Positions 24,881-32,638 of a DNA stretch of 39,232 nucleotides are shown piece by piece. Source of the stretch: Streptomyces sp. MBT65 (lineage in GTDB: Bacteria > Actinomycetota > Actinomycetes > Streptomycetales > Streptomycetaceae). Location: NCBI RefSeq assembly GCF_016612545.1, contig NZ_JAENRY010000111.1, positions 1 to 39,232 of the forward strand, read 5' to 3'. Made by a program: the position numbers and the translations under genes. Each line of letters opens with the position of its first letter. Position 1 is the first letter of the stretch. The notes under the pieces were generated by a model. It saw only the letters and a program-made list of their open reading frames with translations, was not told the origin of the DNA and searched no databases.

Positions 24881-24919
24881 TGGGGCGCGGGTGCCCCAAA
24901 GGGGGTCTGCTGGACCCCC
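24881..24919. promoter_or_regulatory. Two inverted repeats between XRE regulator and aldo/keto reductase
   Basis: TGGGGC/GCCCCA (24881-24886, 24893-24898) and GGGGGTC/GACCCCC (24901-24907, 24913-24919) lie side by side in the divergent region. They are candidate operators for the XRE regulator. Confidence 0.45.
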
Positions 24920-24997
24920 GGTCGGAGCGGGTCTCCCGCCCCGGCCGCGCGTGGTGCTCGGCTGGTGGAGACAAGCACGCACCTGGAGGGACGTCTG

Positions 24998-26014
24998 ATG
25001 AAGCGCAGGATTCTCGGCGGCACCGGTATGTCGGTGAGCGAATACGCGCTCGGCGCGATGATGTTCGGCGCGATGGGCAACACCGACCACGACGAGTCGG
25101 TCCGCATGATCCACACGGCACTGGACGCCGGGATCAATCTCGTCGACACCGCCGACGTGTACTCCGGCGGCGAGTCGGAGCTGATCGTGGCCAAGGCGCT
25201 GAAGGGCCGCCGCGACGACATCGTCCTGGCCACCAAGTTCGGGCTGCCGATGGGCGAGGACCCCAACCGGCGTGGCGGCTCGGCCCGTTGGATCCACCGC
25301 GCGGTGGAGGACAGCCTGCGCCGCCTGGAGACCGACCACATCGACCTGTACCAGATGCACCGCCCGGACCCGCACACCGACCTCGACGAGACCCTCGGCG
25401 CGCTGTCGGACCTGGTCCGGGCCGGGAAGGTGCGTGCCGTCGGCGGATCGTTCTTCTCCCCCGAGGAGATCGTGGAGGCGCAGTGGACGGCCGAGCGGCG
25501 CGGCCACCACCGGTTCCGCACCGAGCAGCCGCCGTACTCGATCCTCACCCGGGGTGTGGAGAGCCGGGTGCTGCCCACCGCCCAGCGCTACGGCATGGGC
25601 GTGCTGACCTTCGGTCCGCTCAACTCCGGGTGGCTCTCGGGCCGTGCGGATCCGACCGGCGGGCACCGCAACGCGGGTCCGGGGGCGAAGATGTTCGATC
25701 TCGCCCAGCCGGGCGTGCGGGCCAAGGCCGACGCCGTACGCGAACTGACCGCGCTGGCCGCCGAGGCCGGCCTGCCGCTGCCTCATCTGGCCGTCGCCTT
25801 CGTCCGCGCCCATCCGGCGGTCACCGCGGTCCTCATCGGTCCGCGCCGCCCCGAACAACTGGCCGACCTCCTCGCCGCGGCCGACGTGGAACTCGGCGAC
25901 GACCTCCTCGACCGCATCGACGAGATCGTCCCGCCCGGCGTCGACGTGAATCCCGGCGACTTCTACATCGACCCCACCCCGCCGATCACGGAAAAGCGCC
26001 TGCGGCGCCGTTGA
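24998..26014 (+). CDS. Aldo/keto reductase
   Basis: 338 residues from ATG 24998, 9 bases after GGAGG. The catalytic tetrad is visible: Asp50 and Tyr55 in VDTADVYSGGES, Lys80 in LATKFG and His121 in YQMHRPD. The C-terminal NADPH phosphate-binding pattern is VTAVLIGPRRPEQL. It would reduce an aldehyde or ketone with NADPH in the cytoplasm. The QPPYSIL segment differs a little from the usual QPEYNLL. It is controlled, probably, by the divergent XRE regulator, and ends at a hairpin shared with the APH-type gene. Confidence 0.93.
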   Translation: MKRRILGGTGMSVSEYALGAMMFGAMGNTDHDESVRMIHTALDAGINLVDTADVYSGGESELIVAKALKGRRDDIVLATKFGLPMGEDPNRRGGSARWIHRAVEDSLRRLETDHIDLYQMHRPDPHTDLDETLGALSDLVRAGKVRAVGGSFFSPEEIVEAQWTAERRGHHRFRTEQPPYSILTRGVESRVLPTAQRYGMGVLTFGPLNSGWLSGRADPTGGHRNAGPGAKMFDLAQPGVRAKADAVRELTALAAEAGLPLPHLAVAFVRAHPAVTAVLIGPRRPEQLADLLAAADVELGDDLLDRIDEIVPPGVDVNPGDFYIDPTPPITEKRLRRR

Positions 26015-26024
26015 AGCCCGCTCG

Positions 26025-26068
26025 CCGTGGGCCTGTGATCACCGGCCCGTGGGCTTGTGATCACCGGC
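26025..26068. repeat. 22-base tandem duplication
   Basis: The 22 bases at 26025-26046 are repeated directly at 26047-26068 with one mismatch. Each copy contains TGATCA. An 11-base tandem repeat (ATCACTCCGTC, 26079-26089 and 26090-26100) follows, overlapping the end of the APH-type gene. Confidence 0.85.
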
Positions 26069-26078
26069 ACAGGCCCAC
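26027..26078. terminator. Hairpin between convergent genes
   Basis: GTGGGCCTGTG (26027-26037) is perfectly complementary to CACAGGCCCAC (26068-26078). It stands between the aldo/keto reductase stop and the APH-type gene stop and could terminate both. It is built from the 22-base tandem repeat. Confidence 0.55.
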
Positions 26079-26090
26079 ATCACTCCGTCA

Positions 26091-26987
26091 TCACTCCGTC
26101 GACTCCAGAATGCGGCCGAGTGTCCGGCGCCCCAGGCCGCTCATCGTCGGATTGGTCTCGACGTAGTACCAGACGAGACCCATCGCCTGTTCGAACGCCC
26201 ATGCCTTGCCGCGCTCCCACTCCAGATCGTCACAGGCCAGCGTCCGCCGGAGCACCTCCCGCGGGCCCGGCCGCAACAGGTGCCAGGCACTGACCAGATC
26301 CAGCGCGGGGTCGGCCGGGCCGAAGCCGCCGGTGTCGAGCACGCCGCTGAGCCGGCCTTCCGAGACCAGTACATTGCCGGGAATCAGGTCACCATGGCTC
26401 ATCACGTCGGGACTCGTGCGCGGCAACTCCCGGAAACGGCCCCACACTTGGCGCAGTCGGGGCACGTCGAGCAGCCCCTCGCTCTCCTCGAAGCACGTCG
26501 CCATCCAGTCGTCGTGGTGGGCGAGAACGCCGCCGCGATAGTCGCCGCTGAAGAGCCGCCCCCGTGTCTCGGCGGCCCGCAGGGCCGCGATGAAGACCGC
26601 GAGGTCCTCGGCGAAAGCGTCCGACCCACTCGGGTCGGCATCGGAGGCGACCGCCCCCGGCAGCCATGTCTGGACCGACCACGGCATGGGGTAACCCGCT
26701 CCGGGCTTTCCCAGAGCGACGGGTTCCGGGACGGGGAACCGGGACACCCGCGCCAACTCCGCGCTCGCCCGGGCTTCCTGCTCCAGCACCGCCAGCGTCT
26801 CGGCGGAATCGGCCAGGCGCAGCGGGAAGCGCGCTGAGAGGTCGTTGCCGATGCGGAAGATCGCGTGGACCGTCCCGGTCGACGACAGGGGGCGGATCGC
26901 CTCGCCGCTCCACTGAGGGAACTGTTCCTGGATCAAGGCCGTGATGATCTCGGTGGTCACGTCCACTTGGTCATCGTGCATGGTCAT
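26091..26987 (-). CDS. APH-family phosphotransferase
   Basis: 298 residues from ATG 26987 (a second ATG at 26981 is possible). It has the aminoglycoside-phosphotransferase/choline-kinase fold signatures: VMSHGDLIPGNVLV carries the catalytic HGD and the following Asn, and GVLDTGGFGPADPALDL carries the metal-binding aspartate, with TGG replacing the more usual FG. N-terminal ARFPLRL holds the nucleotide-binding strand region. Such enzymes phosphorylate aminoglycosides, macrolides or small metabolites; sequence alone does not tell which. It stands alone on its strand and is convergent with the aldo/keto reductase. Confidence 0.85.
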   Translation of the reverse strand: MTMHDDQVDVTTEIITALIQEQFPQWSGEAIRPLSSTGTVHAIFRIGNDLSARFPLRLADSAETLAVLEQEARASAELARVSRFPVPEPVALGKPGAGYPMPWSVQTWLPGAVASDADPSGSDAFAEDLAVFIAALRAAETRGRLFSGDYRGGVLAHHDDWMATCFEESEGLLDVPRLRQVWGRFRELPRTSPDVMSHGDLIPGNVLVSEGRLSGVLDTGGFGPADPALDLVSAWHLLRPGPREVLRRTLACDDLEWERGKAWAFEQAMGLVWYYVETNPTMSGLGRRTLGRILESTE

Positions 26988-27201
26988 CTCTCGCAGGCTC
27001 TTCCACTGGTCCGATGCGAACAGTCCGATGCGAAACGCCGGGAACAGGCGAGATCGGCTGAGGCGACAGCCAGTATTCATGCGCCAGGGTCCGGATCAAC
27101 CGAGATTTTTTCGCCATCTGATGGGATCTGCGCCGCCGTCAGGGCACGGAAAGAACGACGGAGGGAATGCCAACCACTCGGGCGCCGAAGCCGAGAGACG
27201 C

Positions 27202-27774
27202 TCAGCTCCCGGACGCTTTGCGCGCCCTGAAGGCCGCTGCCTTGACTCGGCTCCGGCAGGCCGGGGAGCAGAAGTGGCGGACCGTATTGCGGGAAGCGTC
27301 CACGTACACGCGGTCGCAGTGCGGGGCCGTGCAGACGCCGAGGCGTCCGGCGAGGTCGCTGCCGATCGCCAGCGCGAGGGCGGTGGCACATCCGGCACTC
27401 CACCCCACGGAGAGGCTGTCGTCGGAGCCGTGGAAGTGGACCTGCCAGGGCTCGCCGTCGACGCGATCGAGCTGGGGGCGGGCGCCGGCGGCGAGCAGCA
27501 GGACGTTCACCAGCTGGGCCGCCTGATCGATGTGGCCGCTGTCGACGGCCTCGAACACCGCCCGCATCCGCTGGGCGGTGTGGGCGAGATGGGCGGCGTG
27601 GCCCGGCTCGACCGTGGAGCGCAGCGGCGTAGGAGGCAGCGCCTCGTGCACCGCCTGCGGGAGCTGATCCCCGTGCGGAGCGGTGTAGGGGCGACCCTGT
27701 CGGGTGCCGTCGGTCAGCGTATTCACGAGGGAGACGGCCGCGTCGAGCAGCGTCACCACGTGACCGTCGAACAT
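27202..27774 (-). CDS. CGNR zinc-finger (ABATE domain) regulator
   Basis: 190 residues from ATG 27774; in-frame GTG codons at 27777 and 27789 are alternatives. The N-terminal ABATE-type domain starts HVVTLLDAAVSLVNTLTDG. The C-terminal CGNR zinc finger has four cysteines in CTAPHCDRVYVDASRN and FCSPACRSRVKAAAFR, with the RN pair of the motif. These are putative DNA-binding regulators in actinomycetes. It is divergent from an MFS transporter, with inverted repeats between them, so it likely controls that exporter. Confidence 0.88.
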   Translation of the reverse strand: MFDGHVVTLLDAAVSLVNTLTDGTRQGRPYTAPHGDQLPQAVHEALPPTPLRSTVEPGHAAHLAHTAQRMRAVFEAVDSGHIDQAAQLVNVLLLAAGARPQLDRVDGEPWQVHFHGSDDSLSVGWSAGCATALALAIGSDLAGRLGVCTAPHCDRVYVDASRNTVRHFCSPACRSRVKAAAFRARKASGS

Positions 27775-27804
27775 CACTTGACCGGTCACTCCTTCGGCCT
27801 TTAG

Positions 27805-27848
27805 CGTGCGTGCGCAACCGACGATAGCCGTTTCGTCGGTCACGCACG
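27805..27848. promoter_or_regulatory. Nested inverted repeats between CGNR regulator and MFS transporter
   Basis: CGTGCGTG (27805-27812) pairs with CACGCACG (27841-27848), and inside them CCGACGA (27818-27824) pairs with TCGTCGG (27833-27839). The centres are two bases apart. It occupies most of the divergent intergenic region and may be the operator. Confidence 0.5.
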
Positions 27849-27858
27849 AGGGGCTTCG

Positions 27859-29079
27859 GTGAGGTCTGCACAGGGCGGGAAGGACTTGCCGCGCGCGGTG
27901 CGGTTGCTGATTGCGGCGCGGGCGGTGAACCGGCTGGGGGCGTTCTCCCTGCCGTTCCTCACCGTGCTGATCACGACGCGTTTCGGTGCCGGCACCGTCG
28001 TCGCCGGGTACATCGGTGCCGCCTTCGGGCTCGCGACGATTCCCTCGCGTCTGGTCGGTGGTCGCCTGGCCGACCGTATCGGCCGACGGCGCACGATCGT
28101 GGCCGGGCTGACCGCGTGCGCGGTGGCGCAACTGGGCATCGCCTCGTCCGACGGTCTGGTGGCGGCGGCCTGCTTCGCGGTGCTGATGGGATTGGCCTTC
28201 GAAATCTACGAGCCGCCCAGCCAGGCGATGATCGCGGATGTCGTGGCGCCGGGTGAACAGGTCCGCGTCTACGGCCTGTTGAACGCGGCGCTGGCAGTGG
28301 CCGGGATGGGCGCGGGCCTTCTGGCGGCCGGGCTGGGGCGCTGGGACCTGCGGTGGCTCTTCGTGGTCGATGCGATCACCTGTCTGCTCTGCGCGCTGAC
28401 CGTGCACCTGGTCCTGCCCGCGGACCGCCCCTCCGCGACAGCGGCAACAGAGCACGCGGTCACCGTCGCCCCCTGGCGAGATCGCTCGTTGCTCGTGATG
28501 CTCGCGGCGGGGACGCTGTTCGCGGTGGTCTACCTCCAGATCATGATCTCGCTGCCGCTGTCCCTGGAACTCCGCGGACTGCAACCGGCCGACGCCGGGC
28601 TGCTGTTCACCACGTCCGCCGTCACCATCGCCGCCGCGCAGCCACTGTCGCGGCTCGAACGACTCGCCACACTCCCGGCACCCGCCGCCTTCGCCGGCGG
28701 CTATCTCCTGCTGGCGCTGGGGCTTGCCGGATACGCTCTCGCCCACGGCCTGGTCGCCTACGTCGCGGCCACCATCGTGTGGAGCGTGGGCGACCTGCTC
28801 CTCGTGGGCCGCGCCTACGCACTCGTCGCCGGCATGGCCCCCGCCGGAGGGAAGGGGCGCTACCTGGCGGTCTACGGCACGAGTTGGGGCATCGGCGGGA
28901 TCGTCGCCCCGCTCATCGGCACACAACTGCTTGAGCGTGCCGGAACTCTCGGGTTGTGGTGCGCCATGTCCTGTGCGTGTCTGATCCTCGCGGCCCTGCA
29001 TCCTGCCTGGATCCGCACCGCCGCCGACGGCCGTGAACGGGACGCGACGCCCACTCGGGATCAGGCTGCCCGTCCGTAG
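27859..29079 (+). CDS. MFS transporter
   Basis: 406 residues from GTG 27859, 6 bases after GAGGGG. About 12 membrane helices; the MFS motif A appears as GGRLADRIGRRRTIVAG between helices 2 and 3. This is the layout of 12-helix drug or metabolite exporters. The substrate is unknown. It is divergent from the CGNR regulator. Confidence 0.9.
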   Translation: MRSAQGGKDLPRAVRLLIAARAVNRLGAFSLPFLTVLITTRFGAGTVVAGYIGAAFGLATIPSRLVGGRLADRIGRRRTIVAGLTACAVAQLGIASSDGLVAAACFAVLMGLAFEIYEPPSQAMIADVVAPGEQVRVYGLLNAALAVAGMGAGLLAAGLGRWDLRWLFVVDAITCLLCALTVHLVLPADRPSATAATEHAVTVAPWRDRSLLVMLAAGTLFAVVYLQIMISLPLSLELRGLQPADAGLLFTTSAVTIAAAQPLSRLERLATLPAPAAFAGGYLLLALGLAGYALAHGLVAYVAATIVWSVGDLLLVGRAYALVAGMAPAGGKGRYLAVYGTSWGIGGIVAPLIGTQLLERAGTLGLWCAMSCACLILAALHPAWIRTAADGRERDATPTRDQAARP

Positions 29080-29218
29080 CCGGCGGCTCGCGAGCGGGTC
29101 CTCGCTCAGTACTTCGAGTCGGCGGTTCCACCTCTGCCGAAGAGGCTCTCCGCGACTCTGTCGGGAATCTTGAGATCCGGGGTCACCTTCCTTGATGCCA
29201 CCACAGCGCAGCCGACCA

Positions 29219-29258
29219 TTTACATAAACTGTGAATATAAAATTGCTATGCTTCGGGC
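29219..29258 (+). promoter_or_regulatory. AT-rich promoter/operator of the marR-MFS operon
   Basis: About 35 bases of AT-rich sequence in a very GC-rich region, containing TTTACATAAACTG and GAATATAAAATTG. TATGCT (29247-29252) could be a -10 element; a start point 7 bases later would fall on the GTG start, making the mRNA leaderless. MarR proteins often bind AT-rich palindromes overlapping their own promoter. Confidence 0.45.
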
Positions 29259-29717
29259 GTGAGTCGTCACGACACCGCTCCTGGCGCGTCCGCCGCCATC
29301 GGGGCAGCCCTCTACGGCCTGGCCACCAGGGCCGCGAGACGCCTGCCCCGGGACATGAGCCTGACGTCCGCCGCCACCCTGGCCACCCTGGACCGGACCG
29401 GCCCGCGGCGCATCACCGATCTGGCCGCGGTCGAGGGCGTCACCCAGCCCGCGATGACCGCCCTGGTCCGGGTGATGGAGGAGTCCGGACTGGTCGAGCG
29501 GCGGGGCGACGCGTCCGACAAGCGGGTCACGCTGGTGTGCCTGACCGAGGCCGGCTCCTCCTATGTCCGGACGCGGCGCCAGGCGGGCGTCCACGGGTTC
29601 GAGCGGTTGATCGGCGAGCTCACCGGCGACGAGGTCGAGGCGCTGGTGGCGGCCCTTCCGGCGCTGAGGCATCTGGCAGAGCTCGAAGTTCAGGACCGGG
29701 AAAGGCCGAAGAAGTGA
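29259..29717 (+). CDS. MarR-family transcriptional regulator
   Basis: 152 residues from GTG 29259. The winged helix has LTSAATLATLDRTGPRRITDLAAVEGVTQPAMTALV in the recognition region (about 38-75) and the wing ERRGDASDKRVTLVCLTEAG. It forms an operon with a drug-type MFS transporter through a GTGA stop-start overlap, so it probably represses its own operon and is released by a small aromatic or toxic ligand. No ribosome-binding site is visible before the GTG, consistent with a leaderless transcript. Confidence 0.92.
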   Translation: MSRHDTAPGASAAIGAALYGLATRAARRLPRDMSLTSAATLATLDRTGPRRITDLAAVEGVTQPAMTALVRVMEESGLVERRGDASDKRVTLVCLTEAGSSYVRTRRQAGVHGFERLIGELTGDEVEALVAALPALRHLAELEVQDRERPKK

Positions 29718-31144
29718 CCGGGCAGCCGGTCGGCGGGGGTGCGGTGAAGGCGTTCCCGGTGGCGCGTTCCGAGGCGCGGCTGCTGGTCCCCGCCCTGATG
29801 TTCATCGCTCTGGTCGTGGCGGCGGTCGCCAGCCTCGGGACGCCGCTCATCACCAGCGTGGCGACCTCGTTCCACGTCTCGCTCGGCAGCGCGCAGTGGA
29901 CGCTGACCGTCGCGCTGCTCAGCGGCGCCGTCGCCACTCCTGTCCTGGGCCGGCTCGGAGCCGGTCCGCACCGGCGGGCCACGATCCTCGCCACGCTGGC
30001 GGTCGTCGCCGGCAGCGCGCTCACCGTGCTGCCGCTGCCGTTCGCGTGGCTGCTGGCCGGCCGGGCGGCCCAGGGCGTCGGGCTCGGGCTGACGGCGCTG
30101 ATGATGGGCGTGGCCCGGGACCACCTCCCCGAGGAGCGCGGCGCGGCCGTGATCGCCCTGATCTCGGTGGTCTCGATCATCGGGGCCGGCGTCGGCTACC
30201 CGCTGGCCGCACTGCTCGCCGAGCTCGGCGGGGTACGGGCCGCCTACGGCCTCGGCCTGGTCGTCACCGCCGCCGCCCTCCTGACCGCGTGGCGCTCCAT
30301 GCCCGAAGCCCCCGAAGGCCGCTCCGCCCACGTGGACGTGGCAGGCGCGGTCGTCCTGGCCGCCGCGCTGCTCCTGGTGCTGTTCCTCGCCGGCGAACGG
30401 AATCTGTGGAGCCGGCACCTCGCGGTGGCGGCGGGCCTCGCCGTCGTCGCGGTGGTGCTGCTGGGCGTCTGGGCCGTCATGGAGCTGCGCAGCACGACGC
30501 CCCTGGTCGATGTGCGGGCGGTGCGGCACCCGGCGGTCGCCGGGGCGAACCTCGCCATGTTCGTCGGCGGGATCGGCATGTACCTCCTGCTCACGCTCAT
30601 CACCCGGTACGCGCAGACGCCGCACGGCGCCGGCTACGGCTTCGGGCTGACGACCTTCGTCGCCGGACTGGTCCTCGTCCCGTTCTCGGTGCTGGGGTTC
30701 GTCGCCGGCAAGCTCACGCCGCGGGTCCGGACGCGGATCGCCGACCCCCTGCTCCTGGCCGGCAGCGCCGTCGTGGTCGGCGGCGGGTTCGTCCTGTTCG
30801 CGGCGGCCCGGTCGGACCTGGCCGAACTGTTCGCGGCGATGGGCGTGCTCGGCCTCGGCGTCGGGGGCTTCTCGGCCGCGATGCCCGGAGTCATCCTGGC
30901 CGTCACCCCCAAGAGCGAGACGTCGAGCGCCATGAGCTTCAACTACGTCGTCCGCAGCGTCGGTTACTCCCTGGGCAGCGCCATCGGCGGCCTGATCCTC
31001 GCCGCGGGCACCGGCCCCGGCCACCTCTTCCCCGACGACAGCGCCTACACCACCGCCGCGCTGGTCGGCATCGGCGCCATGGTGATCACGACGCTGACAA
31101 GCCTCGCGCTCGCCCGTCGACGCTCGTCCGAGACCACCCCGTAA
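29714..31144 (+). CDS. MFS multidrug-type transporter
   Basis: 476 residues from GTG 29714, overlapping the marR stop. About 14 membrane helices, as in the DHA2 group of drug exporters; an MFS-like sequence GRLGAGPHRRATILATL follows helix 2, and GVGLGLTALMMGVARDHLP and GAGVGYPLAALLAELGGVRA match motifs of the group. It would export a toxic compound using the proton gradient under MarR control. Confidence 0.92.
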   Translation: MTGQPVGGGAVKAFPVARSEARLLVPALMFIALVVAAVASLGTPLITSVATSFHVSLGSAQWTLTVALLSGAVATPVLGRLGAGPHRRATILATLAVVAGSALTVLPLPFAWLLAGRAAQGVGLGLTALMMGVARDHLPEERGAAVIALISVVSIIGAGVGYPLAALLAELGGVRAAYGLGLVVTAAALLTAWRSMPEAPEGRSAHVDVAGAVVLAAALLLVLFLAGERNLWSRHLAVAAGLAVVAVVLLGVWAVMELRSTTPLVDVRAVRHPAVAGANLAMFVGGIGMYLLLTLITRYAQTPHGAGYGFGLTTFVAGLVLVPFSVLGFVAGKLTPRVRTRIADPLLLAGSAVVVGGGFVLFAAARSDLAELFAAMGVLGLGVGGFSAAMPGVILAVTPKSETSSAMSFNYVVRSVGYSLGSAIGGLILAAGTGPGHLFPDDSAYTTAALVGIGAMVITTLTSLALARRRSSETTP

Positions 31145-31177
31145 GTCAGATGCACTCATCCCGACACTGGAGGTTCC

Positions 31178-31471
31178 ATGCCCAAGGGCTACTGGGTCAG
31201 CGCCTACCGCACCGTTTCAGACCCCGAGAAGCTGGCTGCCTACAACAAGCTGGCCGCTCCGGCCGTCAAGGCCGGGGGCGGCCGGGTCCTCGTCCGTGGC
31301 GGTCGGGTCGTGGCGCATGACGCCGGAATCGCCGAGCGCACCGTCCTGATCGAGTTCGACAGCTACGAGCAGGCCGTCGCGGCGCACGAGAGTGCGGCCT
31401 ACCAGGAGGCGCTGGTCGCCCTCTCCGACGGCGTCGAGCGCGACTTCCGTATCGTCGAAGGCATCGACTGA
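31178..31471 (+). CDS. DUF1330 family protein
   Basis: 97 residues from ATG 31178, behind GGAGG. It has the DUF1330 ferredoxin-like fold pattern: GYWVSAYRTVSDPEKLAAY, then GGRVLVRGG and TVLIEFDSYEQAVAAHES. Function of the family is unknown. It lies 33 bases after the MFS gene and may be its third operon member. Confidence 0.92.
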   Translation: MPKGYWVSAYRTVSDPEKLAAYNKLAAPAVKAGGGRVLVRGGRVVAHDAGIAERTVLIEFDSYEQAVAAHESAAYQEALVALSDGVERDFRIVEGID

Positions 31472-31482
31472 CCGAGGTCCGG

Positions 31483-31518
31483 TCGGATCTTCACTGAAGT
31501 TCGGATCTTCACTGACGT
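31483..31518. repeat. 18-base tandem repeat
   Basis: Two adjacent copies that differ at one base, each containing CGGATCTTCACTGA. In the minus-strand frame of the TetR-like remnant this duplicates six residues (TSVKIR). Confidence 0.85.
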
Positions 31519-31608
31519 CAGGGGGACCGCGCCCTCCCCGTGCCGTTCGGCGACCAGCTTCTCGGCCTGCCGGATCACGCGGGTGCGGGTCCCCCTCGAC
31601 GAGTCCCC
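31510..31608 (-). pseudogene. Possible decayed TetR-type regulator N-terminus
   Basis: On the minus strand the translation TRTRVIRQAEKLVAERHGEG followed by AVPLTSV resembles the first helices of TetR regulators. It then runs into the duplicated TSVKIR repeat and loses the helix-turn-helix. No good start is visible and no ligand domain follows. It may equally be chance; the call is weak. Confidence 0.22.
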
Positions 31609-31841
31609 CTGTGCGGTCCTCCAGGACCGCCGCGACCGGGCACTCGTCCACCCGGCCGGTGCCGGGCGCCATTCGAGGATCGAAGTCCATCGCGCTCGCG
31701 TGATCCCGCTCCAGCCAGGACTCGAAATCGGCCGCCGTGACCCTGCTGCTTCGCGGCTCCCCCTGATCAGTGCGACGAGCCCCGCTTCACAGCGACCGGA
31801 CAACAGAGCAGTTCGGCAGGGGGTTGCCATGCGAACAGTTC

Positions 31842-31877
31842 CGATATATCGTTGACGCATCGCGACAGATCAACGAT
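31842..31877. promoter_or_regulatory. PadR operator candidate
   Basis: CGATATATCG (31842-31851) is a perfect 10-base palindrome. It overlaps ATCGTTGA (31848-31855), which is inverted as TCAACGAT (31870-31877). Both lie within 55 bases of the PadR start, where autoregulatory PadR sites are expected. Confidence 0.6.
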
Positions 31878-31894
31878 GGAATGGAGTGATTGCG

Positions 31895-32533
31895 ATGCGT
31901 ACCCACGGATACGAGCGTGGACATGGACAGGACGGCCCCTTCCGGCGCGGCCGGGGTGGCCCCGACGGGCGGCGTGGGGCTTTCGGACCCTTCGGGCCCG
32001 GTGGTCCGGGCGGTCCCGGTGGCCCCGGCTTCGGACCGGGCTTCGGTCCCGGCCCCTGGGGTGGACGAGGGCGCGGCGGCCCGAGGGGCGGCCGGGCGCG
32101 GCGCGGTGACGTACGCGCGTCGATCCTGGCCCTCCTCAAGGACCGGCCGATGCACGGCTACGAGATGATCCAGGAGATCGCCGAGCGCAGCGGCGGCGCG
32201 TGGAAGCCGAGCCCCGGCTCGGTCTACCCCACCCTGCAGCTGCTGGAGGACGAGGGCCTGATCGTCAGTGAGTCGGAGGGCGGCAAGAAGCTCTTCGCCC
32301 TCACCGAGGCCGGCCGTACCGCGGCCGAAGAGGGCCCGGACGCCCCCTGGGAAGAGGCTTCCCGCGGTGTCGACTGGGAGGCCCTCACCGAGATCCGCCA
32401 GGCCGGCTTCGGTCTGATGGAGGCCTTCGGCCAGGTCTGGAAGACCGGCAGCAAGGAGCAGCGCGAGAAGGCGCTGACCGTCATCAACGACGCCCGCAAG
32501 AAGCTGTACCTGATCCTGGCCGACGAGGACTGA
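31895..32533 (+). CDS. PadR-family regulator with Gly/Pro/Phe-rich N-terminal extension
   Basis: 212 residues from ATG 31895 (GGAG 8 bases upstream; a GTG at 31886 is in frame). Residues about 10-70 are a low-complexity tract of Gly, Pro, Phe and Arg (for example FGPFGPGGPGGPGGPGFGPG), then the PadR winged helix begins with RASILALLKDRPMHGYEMIQ and contains PSPGSVYPTLQLLEDEGLI. A C-terminal helical dimerisation segment follows (about 165-210). PadR proteins repress their own and neighbouring genes in response to small molecules. The disordered N-terminus adds about 60 residues to the usual size. A strong terminator follows, so it is monocistronic. Confidence 0.92.
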   Translation: MRTHGYERGHGQDGPFRRGRGGPDGRRGAFGPFGPGGPGGPGGPGFGPGFGPGPWGGRGRGGPRGGRARRGDVRASILALLKDRPMHGYEMIQEIAERSGGAWKPSPGSVYPTLQLLEDEGLIVSESEGGKKLFALTEAGRTAAEEGPDAPWEEASRGVDWEALTEIRQAGFGLMEAFGQVWKTGSKEQREKALTVINDARKKLYLILADED

Positions 32534-32567
32534 TGTCCCCGGCGCCGGAAGAAGCGGCAGGCCAAGG

Positions 32568-32597
32568 CGCCCCACGGAGCTTCCGTGGGGCGTCTTT
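32568..32597 (+). terminator. Rho-independent terminator after PadR gene
   Basis: CGCCCCACGGA (32568-32578), loop of three, TCCGTGGGGCG (32582-32592), then TCTTT. A perfect 11-base stem with a T-rich tail. Confidence 0.88.
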
Positions 32598-32638
32598 CCT
32601 GTGCGCGTTCCCGTTCCTGCGGTGCCCCGGTGCTTTCC

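Larger units (their letters stand above)
31472..31894. other. 423-base stretch without an intact gene
   Basis: Contains an 18-base tandem duplication (31483-31500 and 31501-31518, one mismatch), a minus-strand stretch that reads like the N-terminus of a TetR regulator (see the pseudogene entry) and the PadR promoter region. No complete open frame looks coding. Confidence 0.6.

Noticed and set aside
27202..29001. CGNR regulator as a 599-residue fusion protein
   Set aside because: The extra N-terminal part is the antisense of the MFS gene; the family domain begins at about 27774.
29231..29713. MFS transporter with a 160-residue N-terminal extension
   Set aside because: The extension overlaps marR in another frame and is Arg/Gly/Pro-rich; the GTG overlapping the marR stop is the better start.
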